Assembly (NCBI GenBank): GCA_001767945.1
Contig: MEMN01000046.1
Coordinates: 679 to 33,323 of the forward strand
DNA: 32,645 bases
Source of the DNA: Alphaproteobacteria bacterium RIFCSPHIGHO2_12_FULL_66_14
GTDB taxonomy: Bacteria; Pseudomonadota; Alphaproteobacteria; Reyranellales; Reyranellaceae
Direction: 5' to 3'
The first letter of the stretch is position 1, and each line of letters begins with the position of its first letter. Position numbers and translations under genes: made by a program. The notes beneath the pieces are model-generated. The model was not told where the DNA came from. It saw only the letters and a program-made list of their open reading frames with translations, and made no database searches. This document shows, piece by piece, positions 25,449 to 32,645 of the stretch.

Positions 25449-26385
25449 TGTCGAGATACCAGCGGTAGGTAACTTCGAGGCCAGTTTGCAATGGCGTGTG
25501 TGCCCGCCAGCCGAGCGAGGCGGCATAGGACGTGTCGACCATCTTGCGCGGCGCGCCGTCCGGGCGCGATGTGTCGAAACGGACACCGCCCTTGTAGCCC
25601 ACGACCTTGCAGATCAGCCCGACCAGGTCCCGGATCGGCACGTCCGATCCGGGACCGAGATTGACGATCCCCTCGTCGGAATAATTTTGCATGAAGAAGA
25701 CCATGCCGTCGGCCGCGTCATCGACGAACAGAAACTCGCGACGCACCGCGCCGGTCCCCCAGACTTCCATCGACGGCGCGTTGGAAATCTTGGCCTGATG
25801 CGCCTTCACGATCAAAGCCGGCACGACATGGCTCTGCATCAAATCGAAGTTGTCTCCCGGTCCGTAGAGATTGGTCGGCATGACGGAAACGAAGTCGCAG
25901 CCGTACTGACGGCGGTATGCCTGGCCGAGCTTGATGCCGGCAATCTTGGCGACGGCATACCATTGGTTGGTTGGCTCGAGCGGACCGGTGAGCAGGGCGG
26001 ACTCCGGGATCGGCTGCGGCGCCAGCCGCGGATAGATGCAGGAGGAACCAAGCAGCATCAGCTTCTCGACACCAGCGCGCCTCGAGGCCTCGACGACGTT
26101 CGACTGGATCATCAGGTTGTCGTAGATGAACTCGGCCGGCCGGGTATCGTTTGCGTAGATGCCCCCCACCCTTGCTGCCGCCAGGAACACCGCCTGCGGC
26201 TTGGCCTCGCGCATCCATCGATCGAGCTGATCGGCGCGACGCAGGTCGACCGACTCGCGGGGCGCCGCGATAACGTCGCAGCCCTCACCCTGCAGGCGTC
26301 GCACCAGAGCGCTGCCCACCAGGCCGCTGTGTCCGGCGACCCAGACGCGCTTATTGCGCAGCGTGTAGGACGGGTTGATGGACAT
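25414..26385 (-). CDS. fcl: GDP-L-fucose synthase
   Basis: 323 residues, the normal length. It catalyses the NADPH-dependent 3,5-epimerisation and 4-reduction of GDP-4-keto-6-deoxymannose to GDP-L-fucose. Seen: the nucleotide-binding loop [16 protein letters not shown] at the N-terminus, LGSSCIYPR, and the catalytic tyrosine and lysine in [11 protein letters not shown] near 137. [11 protein letters not shown] is also typical. GGGGAA stands 6 bases before ATG 26385. The gene overlaps gmd upstream and the flippase downstream by 35 bases each. Together with ManC and Gmd it gives a route from mannose-1-phosphate to GDP-fucose, so the polymer probably contains fucose. Confidence 0.95.
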   Translation of the reverse strand: MSINPSYTLRNKRVWVAGHSGLVGSALVRRLQGEGCDVIAAPRESVDLRRADQLDRWMREAKPQAVFLAAARVGGIYANDTRPAEFIYDNLMIQSNVVEASRRAGVEKLMLLGSSCIYPRLAPQPIPESALLTGPLEPTNQWYAVAKIAGIKLGQAYRRQYGCDFVSVMPTNLYGPGDNFDLMQSHVVPALIVKAHQAKISNAPSMEVWGTGAVRREFLFVDDAADGMVFFMQNYSDEGIVNLGPGSDVPIRDLVGLICKVVGYKGGVRFDTSRPDGAPRKMVDTSYAASLGWRAHTPLQTGLEVTYRWYLDNVASEKRRAVA

Positions 26386-27442
26386 GACGATTCCCCATTC
26401 CTTTCAAGACGATGCGGTCGGCCTCGACCATTTCTGCCACGAGTTGCTCGAAGGTCGTTCGGTGACGCCAGCCCAGCTTGGTGAGGGCTTTCGCCGGATC
26501 CCCCAGCAGCAAGTCGACCTCCGTCGGGCGCCGATAGGCAGGATCAAGGGCCACGAGTACGTCGCCCGTCCGGTTGCAGCAGCCCTGCTCGGCCTCGCCG
26601 GAACCGCGCCATTCGATGCTGCGACCGATCTGGCGGAAGGCGAGTTCGACGAATTCGCGCACCGTATGGGTCTCGCCGGTGGCGAGCACGTAGTCATCGG
26701 GCTGCTCCTGCTGGAGGATCTGCCACATTCCCTCGACATAGTCGCGCGCATGACCCCAGTCCCGCTTGGCGTCGAGGTTGCCGAGATAGAGCCGCTCCTG
26801 GTAGCCGCACTCGATCGCGGCGACCGCACGGGTGATCTTGCGGGTGACGAAAGTCTCGCCGCGAATGGGCGACTCGTGATTGAACAGGATGCCGTTGGAG
26901 GCATGCATGCCGTATGCCTCGCGGTAATTCACCGTGATCCAGTAGGCATAGAGCTTGGCCACTGCATAGGGGCTGCGCGGATAGAACGGTGTCAGTTCAC
27001 GCTGCGGCGTCTCGCGCACCTTGCCGAAGAGCTCGGAAGTCGATGCCTGGTAGAACCGAACATGGTCCTGCATGTGCAGGATGCGGATTGCCTCGAGCAG
27101 GCGCAGGGTGCCCAGCGCGTCGGTGTTTGCCGTGTACTCCGGCGACTCGAAACTCACCTGCACGTGGCTTTGCGCCGCCAGATTGTAGACCTCGGTCGGC
27201 TTCACTTCGGCGAGCAGCCTGATCAGGTTGGTCGAGTCGGTCATGTCGCCGTAGTGCAGGAACAGTCTGACGTCGCTTTCGTGGCGGTCGCGGTAGAGGT
27301 AGTCGATGCGCCCTGTATTGAGCGAGGAGGAGCGTCGCTTGATGCCATGGACGACGTAGCCACGGCCGAGCAGGAAATCGGCGAGATACGCGCCATCCTG
27401 GCCGGTTATCCCGGTGATGAGGGCGGTCTTGTCGTTTGGCAT
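26351..27442 (-). CDS. gmd: GDP-mannose 4,6-dehydratase
   Basis: 363 residues, close to the family norm. It converts GDP-mannose to GDP-4-keto-6-deoxymannose, the precursor of fucose, rhamnose and perosamine. The dinucleotide loop [19 protein letters not shown] opens the protein. The catalytic region has STSELFGKV and [15 protein letters not shown] (Tyr-x3-Lys), and [14 protein letters not shown] is typical of the family. ATG 27442 follows GGAAGGTCG; the track's 516-residue version extends into the next gene and is rejected. The start lies 16 bases after the upstream glycosyltransferase stop. Confidence 0.96.
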   Translation of the reverse strand: MPNDKTALITGITGQDGAYLADFLLGRGYVVHGIKRRSSSLNTGRIDYLYRDRHESDVRLFLHYGDMTDSTNLIRLLAEVKPTEVYNLAAQSHVQVSFESPEYTANTDALGTLRLLEAIRILHMQDHVRFYQASTSELFGKVRETPQRELTPFYPRSPYAVAKLYAYWITVNYREAYGMHASNGILFNHESPIRGETFVTRKITRAVAAIECGYQERLYLGNLDAKRDWGHARDYVEGMWQILQQEQPDDYVLATGETHTVREFVELAFRQIGRSIEWRGSGEAEQGCCNRTGDVLVALDPAYRRPTEVDLLLGDPAKALTKLGWRHRTTFEQLVAEMVEADRIVLKGMGNRHVHQPVLHAAQ

Positions 27443-27458
27443 GCTGGCGACCTTCCGT

Positions 27459-28640
27459 TCAGGAGAAGACGATCTGTTCGGCAACCCGGTCCCATGAATA
27501 GGCACCAAGCACGTGGCGTTGCGCGGCCATGGCCATGCGCTCGAGTCGAGCCGGATCAGAAATGGCGCTGAGGATCGCGGCGGCCAACGCGGCGGGGTCG
27601 GCACGATCGACCAGGAACCCGTGGCGTCCCCCGTCGACCAGTTCGGGCAGGCCGTTGCGCGCCAACCCCATGACCGGCGTGCGCGAGGCCATGGCCTCCA
27701 GATAGACCTGGCCCCACGGATCGTTGAGCATCGGCTGCACGAGCAGGGTCGACTCGCGGTAGAGGCGCTGCAGTTCGGACCACGGCAGGCGGGGACGGAA
27801 ATCGATGCCATGCCGCGATCCGATGAACTCGCGACTGCGCTCATCCCCGACGATGGTGAGAGCGACGTCGTCACGTTGGCGTCGGACCTCGGCAAAGGCA
27901 TCGAGCAACAGCATCCCGCCTTTGGCCTGGAACAAGTGCTTGGCGACGAATAGCAGCGCCGGTCGCGAATAATCCTTGGGCCCGAACCACGGCTCGATCG
28001 CCCCCATGCCGGAGCCGACTGCGGTCACACGATCGGCCGGCAGCCCGTAATGGGCAATGAGGTTGTCGCGCACATAGGCGCCGAAGGTGAAGATGTGCGC
28101 CAACCCGGCAAGTGCCTCGCGCTCGGTGTCCTCGAAGGCATGCAATGCCCTGGCGGTGTAACGGTCGGCATGGACGTGGTAGCGGCGCGCCAGCGCCCAG
28201 CTATGGTCGCAATAAAGATAGTGCTTCGTGCCGCGGATCAGGTCGCTCGCCGGCAAGTCGAGGGTCCCGGTGTGCAGCACGTGACGTATGCCGAGATGCT
28301 CCGCCTGCCTTGTCACTTCGTCGGCCATGCGGCGACGTGCGCGACGGCTGCGCAGGATCTGCTCGCCGCTGACCGGTCGACCGTGGCCAGCCAACATGTC
28401 GCGCGCCGCAATGCCAAGCTTTGCCAGTTTACCGAGGCGCGGGTAGATCGCCTCGACGACGACGCCCAGCCGCTCCATGGCCTTCGACACGTTCGCCGGC
28501 GCTCCCGACCAGGAGCGCGGGTCGCGCGGGTCGCCGAACACGCAGCTCACCGCCACGCGCTCGAAGCGCGGCACGTGGAAGGCTTGTGGCCTGTCGGCCA
28601 TGAGCGGGGCGGCAACGTTCATGATGAACCATCGAACCAT
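27459..28640 (-). CDS. GT4 glycosyltransferase
   Basis: 393 residues if ATG 28640 is used; ATG 28622 and ATG 28601 are alternatives and none has a clear ribosome site. If EPS box 5 places the transcript start near 28627, the shorter 28601 start (MADRPQ) becomes the most likely. The GT-B donor domain is clear: [33 protein letters not shown], and the E-x7-E type region [38 protein letters not shown] is also typical of GT4. It leads the operon with gmd, fcl and the flippase, which makes a GDP-mannose or GDP-fucose donor plausible but unproven. Confidence 0.9.
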   Translation of the reverse strand: MVRWFIMNVAAPLMADRPQAFHVPRFERVAVSCVFGDPRDPRSWSGAPANVSKAMERLGVVVEAIYPRLGKLAKLGIAARDMLAGHGRPVSGEQILRSRRARRRMADEVTRQAEHLGIRHVLHTGTLDLPASDLIRGTKHYLYCDHSWALARRYHVHADRYTARALHAFEDTEREALAGLAHIFTFGAYVRDNLIAHYGLPADRVTAVGSGMGAIEPWFGPKDYSRPALLFVAKHLFQAKGGMLLLDAFAEVRRQRDDVALTIVGDERSREFIGSRHGIDFRPRLPWSELQRLYRESTLLVQPMLNDPWGQVYLEAMASRTPVMGLARNGLPELVDGGRHGFLVDRADPAALAAAILSAISDPARLERMAMAAQRHVLGAYSWDRVAEQIVFS

Positions 28641-28660
28641 CGTCCGACGCTTCGCGGCCA

Positions 28661-28676
28661 GTGATCAACCTGTGAC
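28661..28676 (-). promoter_or_regulatory. EPS box 5, upstream of the minus-strand sugar operon
   Basis: Read on the minus strand, GTCACAGGTTGATCAC matches the box at 14 of 16 positions. The 17 bases CACAGGTTGATCACTGG here are identical to those of box 2. The core ends 20, 38 or 59 bases before the candidate starts 28640, 28622 and 28601. No good -10 element was found at the usual spacing. Confidence 0.6.
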
Positions 28677-28710
28677 TACCCGGAAGGCTCGCCCGATCGC
28701 CTTGCGCGAC

Positions 28711-28726
28711 ACCACAGATTGGTCAC
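28711..28726 (+). promoter_or_regulatory. EPS box 6, upstream of plus-strand glycosyltransferase
   Basis: ACCACAGATTGGTCAC matches the box at all 16 positions. AATACT, the best -10-like hexamer among the seven sites, starts 23 bases after the core. Together with box 5, fifty bases away and inverted, it forms a divergent promoter region between two glycosyltransferase genes. Confidence 0.62.
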
Positions 28727-28823
28727 CGTGGCGTCGCGCATGTTCGCCAATACTCAGTGGCACATGCACGGATCCATCGACCTGTTCGAGGAAGACTTGG
28801 CCGCCACGGAAGAGACACGCACC

Positions 28824-29954
28824 GTGGCGAACAAGAAGCGCGCGCTTCTGTTTTTCTGTCCCGACGTCACGGATGCCAGCACTCTGAAGCGCGTTCAGCA
28901 GTTCACCGACCACGGTTACAGCGTCACGGTGTTCGGCTTCCGTCGCCAGCGATACAACAGCAGCTATCAGCCACCGTGGCCGCATGTACCGCTCGGCCTG
29001 ACCAGCGACGGACGTTACGGCCAGCGGCTGAGCGCGTTGTTGCGTGCCATTCCGACGATCCTGGCCAACCGTCACCTTCTGAAGGATGCTTCGGTCTTCT
29101 ACGCGCGCAACATCGATCAGCTCCTGCTGGCCATGTTGGCTCGAATCGTCGCCTTCTCGCGAGCGCCCCTGACCTACGAGGTGCTCGACATTCCACCGAT
29201 CCTGATGCGACGCGGTCTCGTACCTGGGCTGATCCGGGCCATCGAGCGACTCTGTCTGCGTCGAACGCGGATGCTGGTCCTTTCCTCACCCGGCTTCCAC
29301 CGCAACTTCTATGACGCCGTCCAGCACTATCGCGGCGAGTGGTTCCTGCTGGAAAACAAGCTGCACCCCTCTATCTCTCGCCGTGCCGCGGCACTGGCGC
29401 CTGGCGGAAGACGCCGGCCATGGGTCGTCGGCTATTTCGGGTTGATCCGCGGCGAGGAGACATTCGACCTGATGACCCGGTTGGCCGAGCGGTTGCAGGG
29501 GCGCGTGCTGTTCAAGTTCCGCGGCGTTCTCACCACCGTCGACAGCAAGAAGTTCGACGCCGTCCTGCGGCGTTGTCCGAATATCGTCTACGGCGGCCCA
29601 TACCTGCCTCATCAGGACCTCGAGGAGCTCTACGGCGATGTCGACTTTGCCTGGGCGCTCGACCTCGAACATGCAGACCACAATTCGCGCTGGCTGATGC
29701 CCTGTCGCTTCTATGAGGCTGGCTACTTCGGCGTGCCCTGCCTGGCGGTACGCGGCTTCGAGGTCGGGACGGCGCTCGAGAAGCACGACATCGGCTGGAC
29801 ATTCGAAACGCCGCTGGAGGAATCACTCGTGCGATTCTTCGAGCAATTGACGCCGGAGGCCTACGACCATGTCCGCGCGCGCCTGGGTGCGGCGCCTGCA
29901 AGCATGTTCGTTGCGGGCGAGGACGTCGCCCGGCTGTGCGCCATGCTTCGCTAG
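28824..29954 (+). CDS. Glycosyltransferase, GT4-like
   Basis: About 376 residues from GTG 28824, which has GGAAGAG 9 bases upstream and begins directly before the conserved first strand (KKRALLFFCPDVTDASTLKR). ATG 28740 and 28764 are possible but lack ribosome sites, and TTG 28719 lies inside EPS box 6. The N-terminal domain reads DHGYSVTVFGFRR; the donor domain has VVGYFGLIRGEETFDLM, GGPYLPHQDLEELY and PCRFYEAGYFGVPCLAV. It resembles acceptor-type glycosyltransferases of succinoglycan-like loci, a loose match only. Its TAG stop is shared back-to-back with the stop of the convergent methyltransferase. Confidence 0.85.
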   Translation: MANKKRALLFFCPDVTDASTLKRVQQFTDHGYSVTVFGFRRQRYNSSYQPPWPHVPLGLTSDGRYGQRLSALLRAIPTILANRHLLKDASVFYARNIDQLLLAMLARIVAFSRAPLTYEVLDIPPILMRRGLVPGLIRAIERLCLRRTRMLVLSSPGFHRNFYDAVQHYRGEWFLLENKLHPSISRRAAALAPGGRRRPWVVGYFGLIRGEETFDLMTRLAERLQGRVLFKFRGVLTTVDSKKFDAVLRRCPNIVYGGPYLPHQDLEELYGDVDFAWALDLEHADHNSRWLMPCRFYEAGYFGVPCLAVRGFEVGTALEKHDIGWTFETPLEESLVRFFEQLTPEAYDHVRARLGAAPASMFVAGEDVARLCAMLR

Positions 29955-30709
29955 GCCGCTGCCACGGCATCCCTGTTGACCATGACGCAGTCGAACTCCA
30001 CCAGGCGGAGCGAGCTGTCGCGGCTCACCGCATAGAGGCCGGTGATGTCGAAGCCACGGCCACCGAGGTAGCGAAGCGTATCCATGTAGTCCGGCATGCC
30101 CTTGTAGATGCCGATGACCGAAGCTTCGGTCTGCAGAGCCCGGACGGTTGGCAGGCTGTCATCGCCGCCGCGCAACACCTCGATGTCGAAGCCCTGTGTA
30201 TCGAGCTTCAGGTAGGGTCGGTCGAACCCGAGCCGCTCCTGCAGCACCGGCAGCACTACGTCGAGCGTGCGCACGGTGACTGTCTCCTTTGCACAGGGCA
30301 CGTTCAGCGCCGCGTAGTCGCGCACCTTGGCATTGTCGGGTTCGAGGAATGAACTGAACTGGTCCGACACCATGACGTTGATCGGCATGGCGCCGTCTTG
30401 ACTGCCAAGCGCATAGCCTTCGATGTGCCAGTTGCCGTCGTCGCGGCTGCGCTCCCGGAGCAGCTCGACGTGGCGCGCCACGGGCTCGAACGACACGATC
30501 AGGCCTTCATAGAGCACCCGCTGGCGCAGGAAATCATGGTACTGGCCGATGTTGGCACCGACGTCGAGGACGCAGTCGATGCGCTGTCTGATCAGCAATT
30601 CGCGAAGGTGCAGGGCGAAGTCGCGCTCACGCATCTCGCGCAAGGGCACGATGTCGTAGCCGAATGCCCGGCTGACTTTGAGCACCGAGTCCTTGACGAT
30701 CTTGAACAT
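29951..30709 (-). CDS. FkbM-family SAM-dependent methyltransferase
   Basis: 252 residues from ATG 30709, which follows GGAGAGAACGTC; the upstream ATG 30763 is less well supported. SAM-binding motif VLDVGANIGQYHDFL is near residue 43, VSFEPVARHVELL follows, and the FkbM block LKLDTQGFDIEVLRGG lies near 178. It probably O-methylates a sugar of the surface polymer; the target is not shown. The stop overlaps the convergent glycosyltransferase by four bases (CTAG). EPS box 7 precedes it by 65 bases. Confidence 0.87.
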   Translation of the reverse strand: MFKIVKDSVLKVSRAFGYDIVPLREMRERDFALHLRELLIRQRIDCVLDVGANIGQYHDFLRQRVLYEGLIVSFEPVARHVELLRERSRDDGNWHIEGYALGSQDGAMPINVMVSDQFSSFLEPDNAKVRDYAALNVPCAKETVTVRTLDVVLPVLQERLGFDRPYLKLDTQGFDIEVLRGGDDSLPTVRALQTEASVIGIYKGMPDYMDTLRYLGGRGFDITGLYAVSRDSSLRLVEFDCVMVNRDAVAAA

Positions 30710-30774
30710 GACGTTCTCTCCGCGCGACTTCGATTGCTGTGCTGCAGCATTCTTCAGAGACACCAGCCATGACA

Positions 30775-30790
30775 GTGATCATTCGGTGGT
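30775..30790 (-). promoter_or_regulatory. EPS box 7, upstream of second FkbM methyltransferase
   Basis: On the minus strand, ACCACCGAATGATCAC matches 14 of 16 box positions (core ATGATCAC, one change). It ends 65 bases before ATG 30709. A weak -10-like AATGCT begins about 24 bases after the core. Confidence 0.5.
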
Positions 30791-30917
30791 CCACGGGTCG
30801 TGCCAGCGACGCCGACAACTGATTGCACTCGGAACGAAGATTCCGTGGCCAGCACGTGATTCTCCGGCAGCCGCTGAACCCGCCACCACCGATGCCAGCA
30901 CGCATTGCCTCCATTGA

Positions 30918-30967
30918 GCAAACAGGGGAAGCATCGGGGTCGGACGGTGTGTTCCCTTGCCTGTTGC
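30918..30967. repeat. Imperfect inverted repeat ahead of the beta-barrel gene
   Basis: Left arm GCAAACAGGGGAA (30918-30930) pairs with right arm TTCCCTTGCCTGTTGC (30952-30967) with small bulges and a 21-base loop. It lies 65-115 bases before the beta-barrel start. It could be an operator or a leader hairpin. The rest of the 30710-31032 gap holds EPS box 7 and no further gene that I can support. Confidence 0.35.
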
Positions 30968-31032
30968 TGTTCAATTCGAAAGAATGGGTACTGATCATCT
31001 GAAGTTCAGCGTTGCGAAACGACGGGGAATGG

Positions 31033-32355
31033 ATGTCCGGGAGATCTGACGCGCGCACGCAGCGCTGGCTGGCTGGTGGTCTGCTGACGCTTTTCGTATT
31101 GATCGACAGCGGGGCCCACGCCCAGACACCGGGAAGCCCCGGCCCTCCCCCACCCCGGCAGGAGCGGCCCGACACGCGACCGCCGGCCGCCCGGGCGGCC
31201 GAAAATTATGATGCCGTCGGCATACGATTGGGGAGCTTTCGCCTGTTCCCGCTCCTCGAACTGGACGAGGGCTACAACGACAACGTCTTTGCCGTGCCCG
31301 CGGCGAGCGGACCGACCGCCAGCTTTGCCCAGTTCATCAAGCCGGCGCTCGAACTGCGATCGACCTGGGCCAGCCACATGTTGAACTTGTATGCACGCGG
31401 CAACTTCGGCTTCTACACGGCCGCGCCCGCCCAGAACTTCCAGGATTTTGCCGTGGGCGGCGATGGTCGCCTCGACATCCAGCGCAACTGGAACACCTAT
31501 GGCGGCCTGTCGTTCAACCGGGCTCACGAAGATCCCGGCGCACCGAACACAGTGAGCGGCGTCTCCGGCGTCACGGTCTACAATCAGCTGAGCGGCAACA
31601 TAGGCTACTATCAAAAGATCTCTCGCCTGAGCGGACGTGCCGAGTTCCGTGCCGACAATTTCAGTTACTACAACAACGGGTTGGGGCTGGCGAACGGCGT
31701 GGTTCCCAACAACGACCGAGATCGCACCGAACTGCGCGAGTCCCTGCGCGGCGGCTACGAATTCCTCGATGGCTACGAGATCTGGACGCGCGGTACTCTC
31801 AACCAGCGTCTCTACATCAATCCCGTCGACGCTGCGGGCTTTGCCCGCAATTCCAGCGGATGGGACCTGGTCGGCGGCATCTCGATCGATGTCGGAGGGC
31901 TGACGACGGCCGAACTGTTTGCCGGCTATCTCCAGCAGAACTACGTCGACTCCCGCTTCAAGACCCTGCAGGGCGTGCAGTTCGGCGCGGCAGCCTACTG
32001 GAATCCGCTGAAGGCACTGGTGGTGAAGCCCTATGTGCGTCGAACGGTCAACGAGGCGGCCTACATCGGAGACTCGGGATACCTCGGCACGTCGTTCGGC
32101 TTCAACGTGAACTATGATGTCCGGCCGAACATCAAGCTCAACGGCCTCGGCGACTACTCGATCGCCGATTACCAGAGCTTCTCATCCTCCAACCGGCTCG
32201 ACCAGTATTTCACTGTTTCCGCCGGCGTCATGTATCTGCCGGTGCCGGAATTCTTCGTCGGCCCCCAGTACCAGTACGTCAATCGCAATTCGAACCAGCC
32301 TGGCCTGAACTATGGCCAGAACGTCATCCTGCTGCGCCTCGGCGCCCGCCTTTAG
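31033..32355 (+). CDS. Outer-membrane beta-barrel protein (BBP2-type porin)
   Basis: 440 residues from ATG 31033, preceded by GGGGAATGG. The signal peptide is WLAGGLLTLFVLIDSGAHAQ. A proline-rich stretch follows, then a long run of alternating hydrophobic and polar beta strands rich in Tyr, Asn and Gly, starting with FRLFPLLELDEGYNDNVFAV, a typical opening of the putative beta-barrel porin 2 family. Strands recur every 15-25 residues (NLYARGNFGFYTAA, LSGNIGYYQKISRLSGRAEF, GFNVNYDVRPNIKLNGLGDY) to the end, VILLRLGARL. Barrels of this kind are common in exopolysaccharide loci and can provide the outer-membrane pore. Pairing with the short OPX lipoprotein is the natural reading here, but this is inference. 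Confidence 0.88.
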   Translation: MSGRSDARTQRWLAGGLLTLFVLIDSGAHAQTPGSPGPPPPRQERPDTRPPAARAAENYDAVGIRLGSFRLFPLLELDEGYNDNVFAVPAASGPTASFAQFIKPALELRSTWASHMLNLYARGNFGFYTAAPAQNFQDFAVGGDGRLDIQRNWNTYGGLSFNRAHEDPGAPNTVSGVSGVTVYNQLSGNIGYYQKISRLSGRAEFRADNFSYYNNGLGLANGVVPNNDRDRTELRESLRGGYEFLDGYEIWTRGTLNQRLYINPVDAAGFARNSSGWDLVGGISIDVGGLTTAELFAGYLQQNYVDSRFKTLQGVQFGAAAYWNPLKALVVKPYVRRTVNEAAYIGDSGYLGTSFGFNVNYDVRPNIKLNGLGDYSIADYQSFSSSNRLDQYFTVSAGVMYLPVPEFFVGPQYQYVNRNSNQPGLNYGQNVILLRLGARL

Positions 32356-32366
32356 CGTCCGACGGC

Positions 32367-32388
32367 CGAGGCGGAAGCCCTCGCAATT
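32367..32388 (+). terminator. Weak hairpin after the beta-barrel gene
   Basis: CGAGGC-GGAA-GCCCTCG can form a 6-bp stem with one bulged C and a GGAA loop, followed by CAATTTG. It starts 12 bases after the stop. The T tract is only three bases, so it may be a Rho-dependent or partial terminator. Confidence 0.3.
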
Positions 32389-32645
32389 TGCCTGGAGATG
32401 GCGTCCCAGCGTAGATGAAACCGATAACTACGTTTCCGCTGGAGCACTATGATTAGGTATCTAATTACTGCCTCCAATTCTCAAAACCGCGATGAACTAC
32501 GAAACCACACTACGCCGTCGGAGCGGACGGTGGCCCGAGAGGATGTGTGGTAGGTGCCCCTGATTGTAAGTCGTTGCGACTCCAGATCGTAGCGGCGGCT
32601 GGTCCAGCGAGCAGGCGCTGGGAACAGCGCAGAAAGCGCTGAAGG
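32389..32645. other. Non-coding right end, AT-richer, promoter-like
   Basis: No reading frame with a credible start and ribosome site was found. The part 32420-32510 is clearly richer in A and T than the rest of the window, and contains the perfect inverted repeat ATTAG-GTAT-CTAAT (32452-32465). This looks like an intergenic control region for a gene beyond the right edge. No tRNA fold was seen. Confidence 0.4.

Noticed and set aside
27443-27901. N-terminal extension of gmd in the track
   Set aside because: Gmd homologues begin at the nucleotide-binding loop a few residues after ATG 27442, which has its own ribosome site; the extension lies in a conserved glycosyltransferase.
30991-30998. 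CTGATCAT ahead of the beta-barrel gene as an EPS box
   Set aside because: Two core changes, no flank match and only 34 bases from the start; too weak to count with the seven.

Overview
The window is GC-rich, densely coded DNA. Its gene content (a fused NarK1-NarK2 transporter, a short Crp/Fnr regulator, a ChvI/ChvG-like two-component pair and a Wzx/Wzy exopolysaccharide locus) best fits a soil or water alphaproteobacterium. I cannot assign a genus from sequence alone. No rRNA, tRNA, CRISPR array, insertion sequence or phage gene was seen.

Region 1 (1-7335) is for anaerobic nitrate respiration. The molybdenum catalytic subunit NarG runs off the left edge on the minus strand. It is missing from the supplied ORF track because it has no stop inside the window. 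Twelve bases upstream of it lies a double-length nitrate/nitrite transporter (NarK1-NarK2 fusion). A Crp/Fnr-family regulator is transcribed divergently. The gap between them holds a good Fnr/Dnr-type box (TTGAC-N4-ATCAA) and an array of four CCGTTC/GAACGG half-sites.

Region 2 (7336-11413) carries a FkbM-type methyltransferase with a hairpin terminator, then a lipoprotein-response regulator-histidine kinase unit. Each gene of that unit overlaps the next by more than 120 bases in another frame.

Region 3 (11414-32355) is an exopolysaccharide factory. ManC, Gmd and Fcl can make GDP-mannose and GDP-L-fucose. A WcaJ-type enzyme loads the first sugar on undecaprenyl phosphate, and five glycosyltransferases extend the repeat unit. 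A Wzx flippase, a Wzy/ligase-type polymerase, a Wzc-type tyrosine autokinase, a short OPX lipoprotein and an outer-membrane beta-barrel would flip, polymerise and export it. A Tat-exported right-handed beta-helix protein may trim the polymer, and a second FkbM methyltransferase may decorate it. Phosphomannomutase and a Wzb-type phosphatase are not in the window.

The most notable observation is a recurring 16-base box, close to ACCACAGRTTGRTCAC. It occurs once ahead of each of seven transcription units in regions 2 and 3, always in the orientation of the gene it precedes and commonly about 60-66 bases before the start codon. It looks like the operator or activator site of an exopolysaccharide regulon that I do not recognise. 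A second theme is a probable short-OPX plus beta-barrel export route in place of a classical Wza channel.
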